NCBI RefSeq assembly: GCF_000143535.2
Contig: NC_037314.1
Coordinates: forward strand, 496,001-560,000
DNA: 64,000 nt
Direction of reading: 5' to 3'
Source of the DNA: Botrytis cinerea B05.10
Lineage: Eukaryota > Ascomycota > Leotiomycetes > Helotiales > Sclerotiniaceae
Made by a program: the position numbers and the translations under genes. Position 1 is the stretch's first letter. Every line of letters begins with the position of its first letter. The notes below the pieces were generated by a model that searched no databases, had not been told where the DNA came from, and saw only the letters and a list, made by a program, of their open reading frames with translations. Below are positions 33,429-43,278 of the stretch, one piece after another.

Positions 33429-34250
33429 ATGGCATTATCAGTTAATCGCATGTGGACATGGATCTTTATAGCTCAGATACTTAAAAACGCCCTTCCCTTT
33501 GCCTTTTCAAAAAACATCAATCAATTCATAAAAAATATACCTCTCACCGAAATCTTTCTAGCAATCTCGATATACAACATGGCCAACAACGAAACAACAG
33601 TAATCGGAACGATCGTATTTTCTATCTGCCTTGCTTTCAATAAGATGGTGGAAAACCTCACTCCTAGCGATACTGAGAAGCTCTTTCAACAAATTCAAAA
33701 AGTTCCTCGCCCAATTTGGGAGTCTATGTTAATGTTAATACTATTCGGCCTTGTTATTCATTATGTTTTCGGCATCTTTGGCGCAATTTGTGTATTTCTT
33801 CGGGATTCTTTTATCGGTATCATAAATGCAGTTAGTACCATTTCATCCAACATTATCATCATTACAGTTACTAATTTTGAATTCAAGCTTATTGAGCCGA
33901 TTTCCGTCAGTACTATTTTATCGAAAGCCTTCGACGCAGTCAAGATTGTTTTATCGAAAGCCTTCGACCCAGTCAAGATTGTTTTATCGAAAGCCCTCGA
34001 CACGGTACGCGAGATTGCAAAATATGCTTGCATTAGTATACTTATTCTACTTGTTCTACTTATTTTTGGATTAGTTGTTCTAGTAAGTATAAGTTGATGA
34101 TTTTTTTAATGTCATTATAACTTGACCCGATACTAATTTTTTTGTTAATAGTCAAATTTTACAACAATCGATGTCGGCCAAATCATTATGGATATATTAT
34201 ATTCCTATTTCGCGCCTTTCAAGACTCGAGATTTGATAGATTATCATTGA
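33429..34250 (+). CDS. Unrecognised multi-pass membrane protein with internal 11-aa triplication
   Basis: Two exons, 33429-34082 and 34152-34250, with a 69-nt GT-AG intron that has ACTAAT as branch point; 250 aa. No family recognised. Hydrophobic segments lie at about residues 10-27, 58-70, 98-125, 130-152 and 200-222 (ACISILILLVLLIFGLVVL). Between the fourth and fifth, an 11-residue unit (LSKAFDAVKIV) is repeated three times as amphipathic helix. The 3' exon adds a polar tail ending KTRDLIDYH. Codon use is AT-rich like the surrounding accessory DNA. It lies convergent to, and 290 nt from, the truncated HeLo gene. Expression and function are unknown; the intron signals favour a real gene. Confidence 0.55.
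33918..34016. repeat. 33-bp triplication inside the membrane-protein gene
   Basis: Three head-to-tail 33-bp units starting TTATCGAAAGCC. The first two differ at one position or so and the third has diverged in its 3' half (GACACGGTACGCGAGATT). In frame, each unit encodes LSKAFDxVKIV or a variant. Confidence 0.95.
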
Positions 34251-34538
34251 CCTTGGCATATGTAATACGATTAGTCTCATTGGGAAGGAATTGCGAAGGA
34301 AACAATTGCTGAGCAGAATAGGTGTGGATTTGATTAAAAAGGAGTTATTCTGTGTGAACGAAGTGAATGACTTCAATTCAATTACCACTGTAATATAGCT
34401 ACTGTAGTAAAGTTCTAAGCGAATGCAAAAGAGACTAGCTCTTTTAGTAAGTCTTATAAGACTTGCTACTTTCAATACATAGCTAGCTCTTTAGACAGAA
34501 TACAATAAGACATACAGGACCTATGCAATTCGTGGGTG

Positions 34539-35207
34539 CTACGTCTTCCGTATCCTTCTCGTACCAACACCTTGCTTGTCCACTGCCGCCCACCATAGAC
34601 GCTTCGGAAGGTGACTCTTCTGTTGTACAAAATTTTTCCGGAACAGGATCCGTTGCCGCAAGGTATCTGGCACGAGTTTCTCCAATACTGTCGTTGCCGT
34701 CTCGGTCTGCTCGATCAGTGGCGTGGTATTGGGTCCAGCGAGGGTAGCTGGCATCTCCACCAAATCTAGTTTGTACCTCTGTAGAAGTCCATCCGTGGTC
34801 AGTATGACCTGGAGCTGGGCCATAAGTTGAGATGCCAAAGTATAATTGAGTCTGGGGTCGACCTGGACCTGGTCGGCCTGTACCTGAACAAGACTTGCTT
34901 CGTCCGCCACAGAGTGTGCCACAATTGAGCTCTCGCTGATCGCACCGGAGTCGTTCTGAGTGGTCACTGTATCGTGCTCGATGTCATTGCCATCGCTTCC
35001 ACCAGACTGCAAATCGGAATCCTCCAGCAACTCCACAGCTCTTGCCCACTGTATTAAGCGAGACTCTTCCACGCGCAACATAGTTTGGAGAAGAGTTGCA
35101 TCTCGGCCCAGATTGTGCGCTTTCGCTAGTAGTGTGAAGCCCTTGATGATGCCGCCGAATACCTGGAAAGACAGAGATGCCACAGCTAAAGCAGTGCCGG
35201 GATCCAT
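34539..35207 (-). CDS. HeLo-domain (prion-inhibition and propagation) protein, probably truncated
   Basis: Single open frame of 222 aa. The start MDPGTALAVASLSFQVFGGI, then LLAKAHNLGRDATLLQTML and the RLIQWARAVEL motif, match the N-terminal HeLo fold of HET-S and related fungal death effectors. The C-terminal FRKNFVQQKSHLPKRLWWAA corresponds to the usual KR.-RWA-.DK element near the end of the domain. The frame then changes into KQGVGTRRIRKT and stops, so the last helix, and any C-terminal amyloid motif, NB or ankyrin region, is missing. A frameshift close to 34575 would explain this, but no recognisable continuation was found. HeLo domains insert in membranes to cause regulated cell death; without its regulatory tail this copy may be inert. 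Confidence 0.7.
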   Translation of the reverse strand: MDPGTALAVASLSFQVFGGIIKGFTLLAKAHNLGRDATLLQTMLRVEESRLIQWARAVELLEDSDLQSGGSDGNDIEHDTVTTQNDSGAISESSIVAHSVADEASLVQVQADQVQVDPRLNYTLASQLMAQLQVILTTDGLLQRYKLDLVEMPATLAGPNTTPLIEQTETATTVLEKLVPDTLRQRILFRKNFVQQKSHLPKRLWWAAVDKQGVGTRRIRKT

Positions 35208-36586
35208 TCTCCTGAGGAAGTTGTCATGTTACTGTTGGCAGTTGTGTCGAGTATTTCGAGGGGCCGGAATAATAATGCTAATCGCTTGTAGTGCTCTTGA
35301 TCAAAATTATAGATTAGCTTTAAGGATTTATCCAAATAATTCGATTAATAATCATTCAAATCAATTCATGCATTGCAATACTGTGTGCGGAAACACGTGA
35401 GCCATATGTCACGTGACAAGGAAATCTAGTATGTATAGTTCCTCCTTCTGTAGACTAAAAATATCATCGATTTTAGCCATCTCTTACTTCGACCTTACGT
35501 TGTGTGCATAGCCCAAGTAAGTCCTCGCACCTCGCTGTCGCTATGTAGTGATTCACCCCCAATCGCTAGGCATAGCTGTTAGGTTGACTATGGTGTATGC
35601 GAAGGCTTTTCTTGTGTGACCTCTACCACCTTCTACTCTTTTACAATACAATAATATAAAGAGTTGGTTTTAATTCGATTCTATTTTCAATTGATTTGAA
35701 TAAGAATTAAGGAAGTTGATACTGAGGATTGATATAAAAAAAATGAGGTTTATTGAAATCACGTTTTCAAAGCTGTTTAAGCTAGTTAAGCTAGTTAAGC
35801 TAGTTATTTAGTTCGCTGGTTATACAAGCTTTTCATAGCAAACGCTAACTTACTAATTAGTCTCCGGTTAGAATCTGCAATATAATTGTCCGACCCTTCA
35901 AATTATCGAGAGCTCGGGGTTAGTTTGTATTTCTCCATCGGATTATCCTTATCTGGCTAGAACAATCAATCATAAATGCAGCCATGTGGCACAGTCAGGA
36001 GAAGTGGGACAAGAAAATCCCCTCATTTTCTATAGCATAGCTACAGCAACCCTCTATCGTATATCAAAAGAAGAGAAACTTAGCATTATATATCCAATCT
36101 TTGAATTTGGTATACAAGGCAATCGACAATTCTGATGTCAAGGCAATATGATCTGCTTCTACAAATTAAGCCAACGGTTAAATCCATCGCAGAAGTCTCG
36201 AGAGATTTGCCGGACCCCACTCGAGAATCGCAAAGGATCATTCAACCCATGGCATCGTTGTAAGCACTAAATCTCGGCGGCAATATCTTTGCTTCAGCTC
36301 TACGCTTTTCATCCAAATAAAGCTCTACAATCTGTATTGTATGGATCTACGCAGATACCAATTTAATTTCAAAGTTTAAGGTTTCTGGTTGTGTTGTATT
36401 TCCATCCTTCTGCTTATTTTTGATCTAGGCGGCTCATATTTCTCTGGCCATATCTTCCTCTTTCGCTTGTCTCTTCGTGTTGTAGTTAGAAACTAATCTT
36501 TTCTTCTTCCTTTTTCTCTTTCTCTCCAGAAATGAATAGTTGATGAATTGATCGCAGTCTCTGAAATTCCGCCATTGCTTGTTGAA
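35208..36586. other. AT-rich intergenic DNA
   Basis: 1.4 kb without a recognisable gene. Contains a (GCTAGTTAA)x3 repeat at 35781-35807. The first 200 nt are upstream of the HeLo gene and the last 150-200 nt, CT-rich, are the likely promoter and leader of the plus-strand membrane protein at 36587. Confidence 0.55.
35781..35807. repeat. 9-bp repeat (GCTAGTTAA)x3
   Basis: Two perfect copies of GCTAGTTAA followed by a third that ends in T instead of A. Confidence 0.9.
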
Positions 36587-37674
36587 ATGGTGTCCACTAC
36601 CTTTACTGATCAGATTCTCCAAACTTCAAGTGCAACCATCACGACTTGGTTACCGTTATCTACAGCATGGCCTTCGACAGCAGCATGCTCGAGTTTAGTA
36701 TATGTTGGTTCGGGGAAAGATGCCGCGAAAGTTTTTGGATGGGATCCCCTATATCAAGCTGTTCTTGACACTGGTTCCCCGCGATGTTTTGCAGATGAAA
36801 TGGCCAGTTGGTGGCTAGAGCCATCGAGTGTGACGATATCTTTGGGTCCGACATTCAATTGTCCTGCAGCGTATAGCACCGTTGCAACATCCGTTCATAG
36901 TGCGGGTGTTACCCAAGTTTTTTGTTGTCCGACGTATGTGATCACAATATTCTTGCTCATCCTGCAAAAACAATTTTGTCGGGGAAAGGTACTAACATTC
37001 CCAGCGACTATAATCTCTCGGTTCTAATTCCATCACATTCATACGGTGACTACCCAACTCAATGCATGTCCACCCTCACCGCCGGCGATGTCCTTAAATA
37101 TCAAACTCCCACCGGTGGCATCTACCAACCCGCAAGTTTGACAGTTAGCTCAACCCTACTTGTCCACGGAGAACATATCAACGGATGGAACATCGACGAT
37201 GCCGTATTCGCCTCCATGATAGGTTCCTCACAAACAGCAACAACAACAACCTCTTCTACAACTTCCTCCACAAACAGTGCATCCAGCACAACTACCAGAG
37301 AATCAGGAGCCGCAACCACTACAAAGACACCAGAATCCGCCACCTCATCCTCAACCTCATCCTCAACCCCGCTAACCAGCAGCCCTAAACCCAACAACTC
37401 GACTGCCCTTGCAGCCGGGGTCGGCGTCGCTGTCGCCGTCGTAATCCTCGGTCTTGCCGCTGCCATATTCCTCTTACTACGCCGTCGAAAAAAGCGCGCA
37501 AACAACCCAACGCAAGAAATCGATTCGAAAGAAATCTACACCTCCCCACCAACATTTGGACATGGACACGCTACGAATGAGTTATCAAATGAGCCTCCCC
37601 CCAGAGAAATGGACGGAAATGTTAATTTGATGAAGGAGTATTATGCTCCGAGACAGAATGTGCATGAAATATGA
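36587..37674 (+). CDS. Ser/Thr-rich single-pass membrane protein, unrecognised
   Basis: Two exons, 36587-36933 and 37005-37674; GT-AG intron of 71 nt; 338 aa. The N-terminal 200 residues carry several Cys (TAACSSL, SPRCFAD, FNCPAAY, VFCCPT, TQCMST), suggesting a folded extracellular domain. A low-complexity Thr/Ser stretch follows. Next comes a membrane helix (AAGVGVAVAVVILGLAAAIF) with a basic stop-transfer RRRKKR and a 60-residue cytosolic tail ending YYAPRQNVHEI. The layout resembles Mid2/WSC-like wall sensors. No signal peptide is visible after the chosen ATG, so an upstream exon with a leader is possible. The family occurs widely in Pezizomycotina as hypothetical membrane proteins; role unknown. 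Confidence 0.72.
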
Positions 37675-38093
37675 AGTAGGGTAATTGTGGGTGAATTGTA
37701 TATTTGGCGTGTTAATGCATCGAAAGTTCATGCGTATATAATGATTGATACCAAGGTTTGAAGGGACCACTTTGTTTTGATGGAGTATGAATGGATGAGA
37801 ATATCTTAGTGTTACCCATTAGACTAAACTAATTGAAAAAGTTTAATGTATTTCCAATGCATGAAATAATGAATGCTGAAGCTTTTATTGATAGGTATTG
37901 GGTCGAAGTTTGTAGTTATGCCAAGCAAAAACAAGCTCAAAACCAATGTCTTCTAATTTCCCCGCCCTTTGGTTCCCTAACGCATATCCTCACACTCCAT
38001 ACCTTTCCATTTCTACATCTATCAACTGTTTCCGTTTATACCAATACACTAGTTATGCAGAATCTCCTCAATTCTATCATTTCCTCCCATCGC
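37675..38093. other. Convergent 3' intergenic region
   Basis: 420 nt between two converging genes, presumably both 3' untranslated regions. The part from 38100 on is C-rich because it is the antisense of an acidic/Gly-rich C-terminus. Nothing else seen. Confidence 0.6.
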
Positions 38094-40214
38094 CTAAATC
38101 CCCACTCCCGGTACTCCCCCCAAAACAATTCTCCTCCTCCTCTCTGCCTCTCTCCGGTCCGCTCCTTCCCCCCTCTCCTCCTCGCCCCCCTCCTCCCACC
38201 TCCCACAACAAACAAAGCAAAGCCAATCGCTCCCCCTGTCCAACCAATCTTCCACTTTCCTCGTCGCACCTATAACTTTACACTTCCAACAAAGACTCTC
38301 ATCGCTCTCCTTTTTATCCTCCCCTCTCGCAGCAATATCTAAATCTCCCTCAGTAACCCCCGTCCCATAACCATCACCAGCCATCCTCAACCCCGGACTC
38401 CACACACTCATCATTCTCGCCCCCGTCAAAATCGGCACATTAAGCGCTTGCTGTTCACCCCTCTCCACATGCGGGATATGCAATGCGCCAGACATGAAAT
38501 ATCCACTCGCATTCGCGCTCGTATTTGCGGACGCCGATCGAGAAGTTAATGGTGTACCTGGAGATCTCGTATGAACACTTGTGCGATTTTCACGTTCCAG
38601 ATCGATAATGCCGAGATCGACGTCGTCTCGACTTGTATTTGGGAATTCGGCATTGATGTAGCTGATGAGAGAGGGAGAGAGAGAGGCTCTACGAATCCCA
38701 TCATTTTCTCCATTGATGCTATGATTGATATCAATTGAAGTAGGATGTCTCTCGCCAGAATACGCAGAAGCATGAAGCGAAACGGCCGAATCGCCCATCG
38801 ATCGCAAGCCCCTTATATTAGGCATCTGCAGTCTGGGAAGACTGGCCACAGACGCAAGTGGCAGATATTGGTTGCTTCTTGGAACTTGATAAGTATCAAC
38901 CGGCGAATTAAACCTTGGATTCACATCATTCATATTTTCTCGTCTTTTTCTTCTATGCGGACATGTTGGTGTCTTGATTAGTACAGAATGAGAGTTGGAA
39001 TTGTGATCGACTAAGGGGTGAAGAGCCGTCGAACTAGTTGCTTCCATCGCGTGTTGCAAATTAAGTAATTCGGAGTCGCGGGCAGTGGCTGAGGGGGTGA
39101 AACGAACGAATTTGGATTTGGCTTTTCCCTTTCCTTTGCCGGTTGGGTGTGTTGATGTCAGTGGAGCAGCTGAGGGCAGCGAAGAGGTTCGAGGATGATG
39201 GCTTAAGATTGGAGCTACAATAGGACGCGGTGCTTCGATTGGTGGTTCAGGATCAATTTTATGGACTGGTGCACTGCTAAATGGATGAGTATCGATGGCT
39301 GAGTAAACACTTCTTGGGGCCCGGAAGCGAGGAGGGAGTCGTGTAAGTCCTGGAGCAGATACTACCCTCCCAGTGAAAAAAGATCTCGCAGGTGTTGGTG
39401 AAAGTGTGAGCCCCGATGATGGCATTCTTAGTAGTCTTTGAAGACGAGTATGATGAGGAATTAAATGCTGGCGTGGACCAGGTTTTTGTGCTTCAGTCCA
39501 GGAGGGACAGCCTGGTGGTGTATCAGGGCGTTCTGGGGGTGCAAGAAGAGGTTCTTTGGGTTTGGCATAGACTTCATGGATGGATAACCTGCGTCGGGCA
39601 GCTTGGTCAATCATGGCACATGCGTCATGATAGGAATCCTTAATGCACCATATATCATCCAGACTGAAAGATTGCTTATGCCGAGGACGATTCTTGGCTA
39701 TTGTAAAACTATCGCGATGGCCAAGAAGTGGGGAAGTAGAGATGTCATCTGCGGATTTGGTACGAGTGACACTACGCATAGTGCCATAACTCTTTTGTTC
39801 CGTTATGGTATCCAGGACTGTACCATGGCCATAGAGAAACTCCGTGGTGACTGTAGTATCGAGTTGAGTTGAGGTTGATGTTTGTCTCATGTTTTCGTCA
39901 TTAGATGAAGAAACCTCGCAGGCCGCTTGTTTAGAACGTGGTAATGTATCAAATTTGTGTACACTGTCCTCACTATTGCTGTTGGAAAATAAGAATGCTT
40001 CGAATATTGAATTGTCAGAACTCAAGGGAGATTCTTCTGAAGAGTCTGGGATTGCCCTGATGAAAGATCCCTTCCGACGAATGTTGTTTGCTGGCGTCTG
40101 CTGAGGTGATGTTATTCTGGGCAGTAGAGGATTTCTACTACCAACTAGCGACGAAGCATTTGGGTGTACATCTGTTATAATATCCATGACGTGGGGAATA
40201 ATATCCAAAAGCAT
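38094..40214 (-). CDS. Unrecognised 706-aa low-complexity protein
   Basis: One long exon; the first in-frame ATG is at 40214 (MLLDIIPHVMDIITDVH), giving 706 aa. Mostly disordered, rich in Ser, Pro, Thr and Arg. More conserved-looking islands are FSLDDIWCIKDSYHDACAMI, followed by RRRLSIHEVYAKP, and ERPDTPPGCPSWTEAQ, a short motif that recurs in fungal hypothetical proteins as far as I recall. A C-terminal Cys-containing patch (CWKCKVIGATRKVEDWLDRG, then CFVCCGRW) is followed by a charged tail. No enzyme domain was recognised. An upstream exon cannot be excluded, since the frame stays open a little beyond the ATG. Tandem with and downstream of tfb1 on the same strand, 248 nt away. Confidence 0.75.
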   Translation of the reverse strand: MLLDIIPHVMDIITDVHPNASSLVGSRNPLLPRITSPQQTPANNIRRKGSFIRAIPDSSEESPLSSDNSIFEAFLFSNSNSEDSVHKFDTLPRSKQAACEVSSSNDENMRQTSTSTQLDTTVTTEFLYGHGTVLDTITEQKSYGTMRSVTRTKSADDISTSPLLGHRDSFTIAKNRPRHKQSFSLDDIWCIKDSYHDACAMIDQAARRRLSIHEVYAKPKEPLLAPPERPDTPPGCPSWTEAQKPGPRQHLIPHHTRLQRLLRMPSSGLTLSPTPARSFFTGRVVSAPGLTRLPPRFRAPRSVYSAIDTHPFSSAPVHKIDPEPPIEAPRPIVAPILSHHPRTSSLPSAAPLTSTHPTGKGKGKAKSKFVRFTPSATARDSELLNLQHAMEATSSTALHPLVDHNSNSHSVLIKTPTCPHRRKRRENMNDVNPRFNSPVDTYQVPRSNQYLPLASVASLPRLQMPNIRGLRSMGDSAVSLHASAYSGERHPTSIDINHSINGENDGIRRASLSPSLISYINAEFPNTSRDDVDLGIIDLERENRTSVHTRSPGTPLTSRSASANTSANASGYFMSGALHIPHVERGEQQALNVPILTGARMMSVWSPGLRMAGDGYGTGVTEGDLDIAARGEDKKESDESLCWKCKVIGATRKVEDWLDRGSDWLCFVCCGRWEEGGEEERGEGADRREAERRRRIVLGGVPGVGI

Positions 40215-40461
40215 GGAGGTAGAAGCAATGCAAGTAGCGAATGAATAAGACAAAAATCAGAAAAGTCTCATATACCTGGAGAGTAATGTCGCGGCGAAGG
40301 GGAGAATCGAACAAAAATTTAGTAACTGTTTATGTATAGAAAATTAAACTTTACGAAGAGGTTGACCCTATTGTGGAAGGAACCATCAACTTTCACATGC
40401 CAGTGCCATTCCTTCCCAATCAAACGCCGTCGCTATGGTAAGACTAGACAAAAGATGATTG

Positions 40462-42439
40462 TTAAGTTCCCTCAACACCTTCAGCCGCTAACGCCTTTCG
40501 ATATTCCCTAGATGCCTTCTCTAAAGTTTTAATGGTAGGTTGCATCATCTCTCTGACTACTTTTGAGCCTCCACCAACGGAATCAGGGTTCCACTTTATT
40601 TTCTTCCCCGTCTTCTCCCAAACATCCCTTAGATGTGCCTTCTGTCTCTCGATAATCTCATCTCTTTCATGTTCGGCATCAGCCGCGACTGCATTAATCC
40701 GATCCATGGCTCTATCGAGTGTCTCAACCATCTTTGCAAGCTCACCTGCTCGGTCTGGATCTCCTGAAAGGAATAAAAGCCAGAAATGATGAAGGAATTC
40801 GACAGTAGTGGCATGTGTCAGTGTCAATCTGTCAAAAAGCTTTTGCGATAAACCAGCTAACGCTGACGTGGTATTGGAACCATCTATTTCTGTCCGTCGT
40901 GCCGCGATGCCTTCAAAAATTTGTTTTTGGGCATCCATCAGACTGCTTTTGCTACCGACATGACGAGTCTTCTGCTCTTCCTCCTCCTCGCTGTCGCTCT
41001 CTTCATTGACTCCGATAGCTGTCCGCAGGTCTAAGCCGCCAGCGGAGTCAGCGCCCATTAATGTGAGGTCGAGATCAGATTGCAGGCCAAGCAAAACATC
41101 AGAAGGTATTTGCTTTGCATAGAGAGCGGCTTCTTCAGATATGGCAGACTTTTCACTTGAAAGAAACTGGCTCTGTTCTTTGATGTTGAGCATGATTCTG
41201 TTCTCTTCTGCATCGCCTTGAAGATCTCTTAATGCCAAAGAATTGAATGTTTCCTCATCCATACCGATAGGATCTGCGGGGTCTACATCAGATGGGGCAA
41301 CATGAGCCATGATTTTCTCGCTCAAGCTATTGAGGGTTCGAACAATTGGTACTTTTCCTGATGCTTCAGGTCGCATTGTAAAGTCCTTTCGATTGCCTGC
41401 TCTGATACCCCCTTGATTCTCTTCATTGCCCTCAAGATCGATAATATGAGGAATGTGAGTAGATAGGAGTCTTCGATCGAGTCCATCGTCAGTATTGGCA
41501 TTCAAATACCTATCAAAAGTAGGGTCAAGACTATCTTGTTCACTAATGCGCTCCCCCTTGAGTTTTTTGAATAGACGACTGAGGAAAAACCTCGACCAAA
41601 AATCCATCTCATTGAGTTTAGGGACATTTTCGTCGTAAACTCTCTTGACCAGTGGATGTTGACTGAAAATTAGTTGGACTTGCTCCGCACTGATATTCAT
41701 CTTCAGCTCTCCATCGACTTGACGTGGTTTTACGGCAGACAAGACATTGTAAGGACCCCTTTTTTGGCTCGATTCAACTGCATGAGCTCGCAAAAGGTTT
41801 GTTCGTGCAGACCAAAATTGAGAATTAAACTGGGAATCTGATATCGTGTCTGGCTTGGTCCGTCTTGCTTCCATATAGGTTCGTTGCAATGCTGGATCCT
41901 TCTTCATAAGTGATTGTTGCAACTCGATGTCCGTCTTTAACTGAGCATCATCATAAAATCTGGCATTCCCAGAATCAGGCTTTGATGCTACGGCGCTTGC
42001 CATTGCCATGGCTGCCGAAGCAGGCCCAGAACCATTTGCATTGGGCACATTTGAATCCGCCGCTTTCAATGCACTAATCAAATTTGTCAAGGCATCTTTG
42101 ATAGCATTCGCTTCCCCACGTGGATTTGCAGGGGAATTGAAATGGAAAAGATGGGTCACTGATTCCGGGGAATTCGCAGACTTTTCAAAAACTTTCAACA
42201 TTACCTTTGCAGCGGTTTCGGGTGTCTGCTGCAAATCTGAAAAATGTTAATATGTCAAGCCAATGAAACCTCAAAAGCCGAGTAAACCTACTGGTAATAT
42301 CTGCTACCGCAATAGTCACTGTAGCTCCCCCTCCATCCGCCTTCAAAGGTAACCATTGAATTGACTTTTCGTCTTTGGATATGCTCAACGTCCCATCTTT
42401 TTTCTTGTATACGGCGAGTCCTTGAGCAGGTGGCGCCAT
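40462..42439 (-). CDS. tfb1: TFIIH core subunit Tfb1/p62
   Basis: Two exons, 42292-42439 and 40462-42236, separated by a 55-nt intron; 640 aa, close to the roughly 640 aa of yeast Tfb1. The start MAPPAQGLAVYKKKDGTLSI, followed by WLPLKADGG, is the beginning of the N-terminal PH/PTB domain that contacts activators and repair factors. Two BSD domains follow, at about residues 150-200 (QFNSQFWSARTNLL) and 225-278 (LNEMDFWSRFFLSRLFKKLK). The C-terminal part has TTVEFLHHFWLLFLSGDPDR, the conserved C-terminal Tfb1 block, and a helical end. Tfb1 is a nuclear structural subunit of TFIIH in RNA polymerase II initiation and nucleotide excision repair. It shares an 839-bp upstream region with kgd1. Confidence 0.95.
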
Positions 42440-43278
42440 GTTTTCATGCAAGACCCGAGTATGCACGTTATCGCATACGAGAAAAAGGATACGGATATGT
42501 TCTTCTAATAGTGCAGGGGGGGTTTTGGCTTCACCAGCAATACAAGAGAACAGATCGAGGATATAAGAAGAAAATGGAAAGAGGCCTGAGGGTATTTGTG
42601 GAAAGAGTTCTTGGCCCTTTTAATGTTTCTTCCTATGGCCAAGTTGCTCTTATATTTTCTTATATCCCCCGTGTGGTTTTATATTATGCTGTTCCATACA
42701 GTAGAATAGAATGTACCTGACCAGATAAGATGTCCAGCCAAGTAGTGTATGTGTGTGTGTGTGGTCGTATGGAAGATCTTGATATCCCCAGGTGCCTTGC
42801 CGTACTTTGAATTCAGCCTTTCAATGGATGATGGATGGATGACCTTTGTTAAACCAGCCAGGAAGCATTGAAAAATGCTGACACATCAATAATGGTGGGC
42901 ATCGCGATCTAGGCTTATAAAGGTTTAGTTCCATATATTTTTCCATTTACCTTGGTTAAAATGGGAAGAATCGGAATTAATAAATTCCGCTTCATCCTTT
43001 TGATTCGCCCGGGTGAAATTTTCGGCATGCCATTTTTGAGAATTGCCTCAATTACGAGGTTAAGCATCAATGCAACTGTTCCACCCAAAATCTGATTCGG
43101 TGCGATCATTTGACTCGTCTGCCATTTCTATCCGAACTGTTACGCAGTTCTTGTATTTTGCTTAAAAATAAGACTTACTCCGCCTCTCTTTTTCAACCTT
43201 GGTTGAATTCAACCTCCCTACTCTATCCTATAGAATCCCTCTTGGTTCGGTCTTTTCCTATTCGCATTGGCAGGCGCA
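42440..43278. promoter_or_regulatory. Bidirectional upstream region of tfb1 and kgd1
   Basis: 839 bp between two divergent start codons. Includes a GT dinucleotide tract (about 42749-42762), GATGGATGATGGATG repeats near 42825-42840 and the palindromic element at 43192-43214. No gene inside is supported. Confidence 0.55.
43192..43214. promoter_or_regulatory. Palindromic element upstream of kgd1
   Basis: Three alternating 7-mers: TTCAACC, a TT spacer, then GGTTGAA directly followed by TTCAACC. The last two form the perfect 14-bp palindrome GGTTGAATTCAACC at 43201-43214. It ends 65 nt before the kgd1 ATG. It could be a dimeric factor site or a leader hairpin; no known factor is assigned. Confidence 0.45.

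Noticed and set aside
37122..37505. 127-codon minus frame opposite the Ser/Thr-rich membrane protein
   Set aside because: Antisense of a low-complexity coding region; Val/Glu-rich composition mirrors the Thr/Ser repeats.
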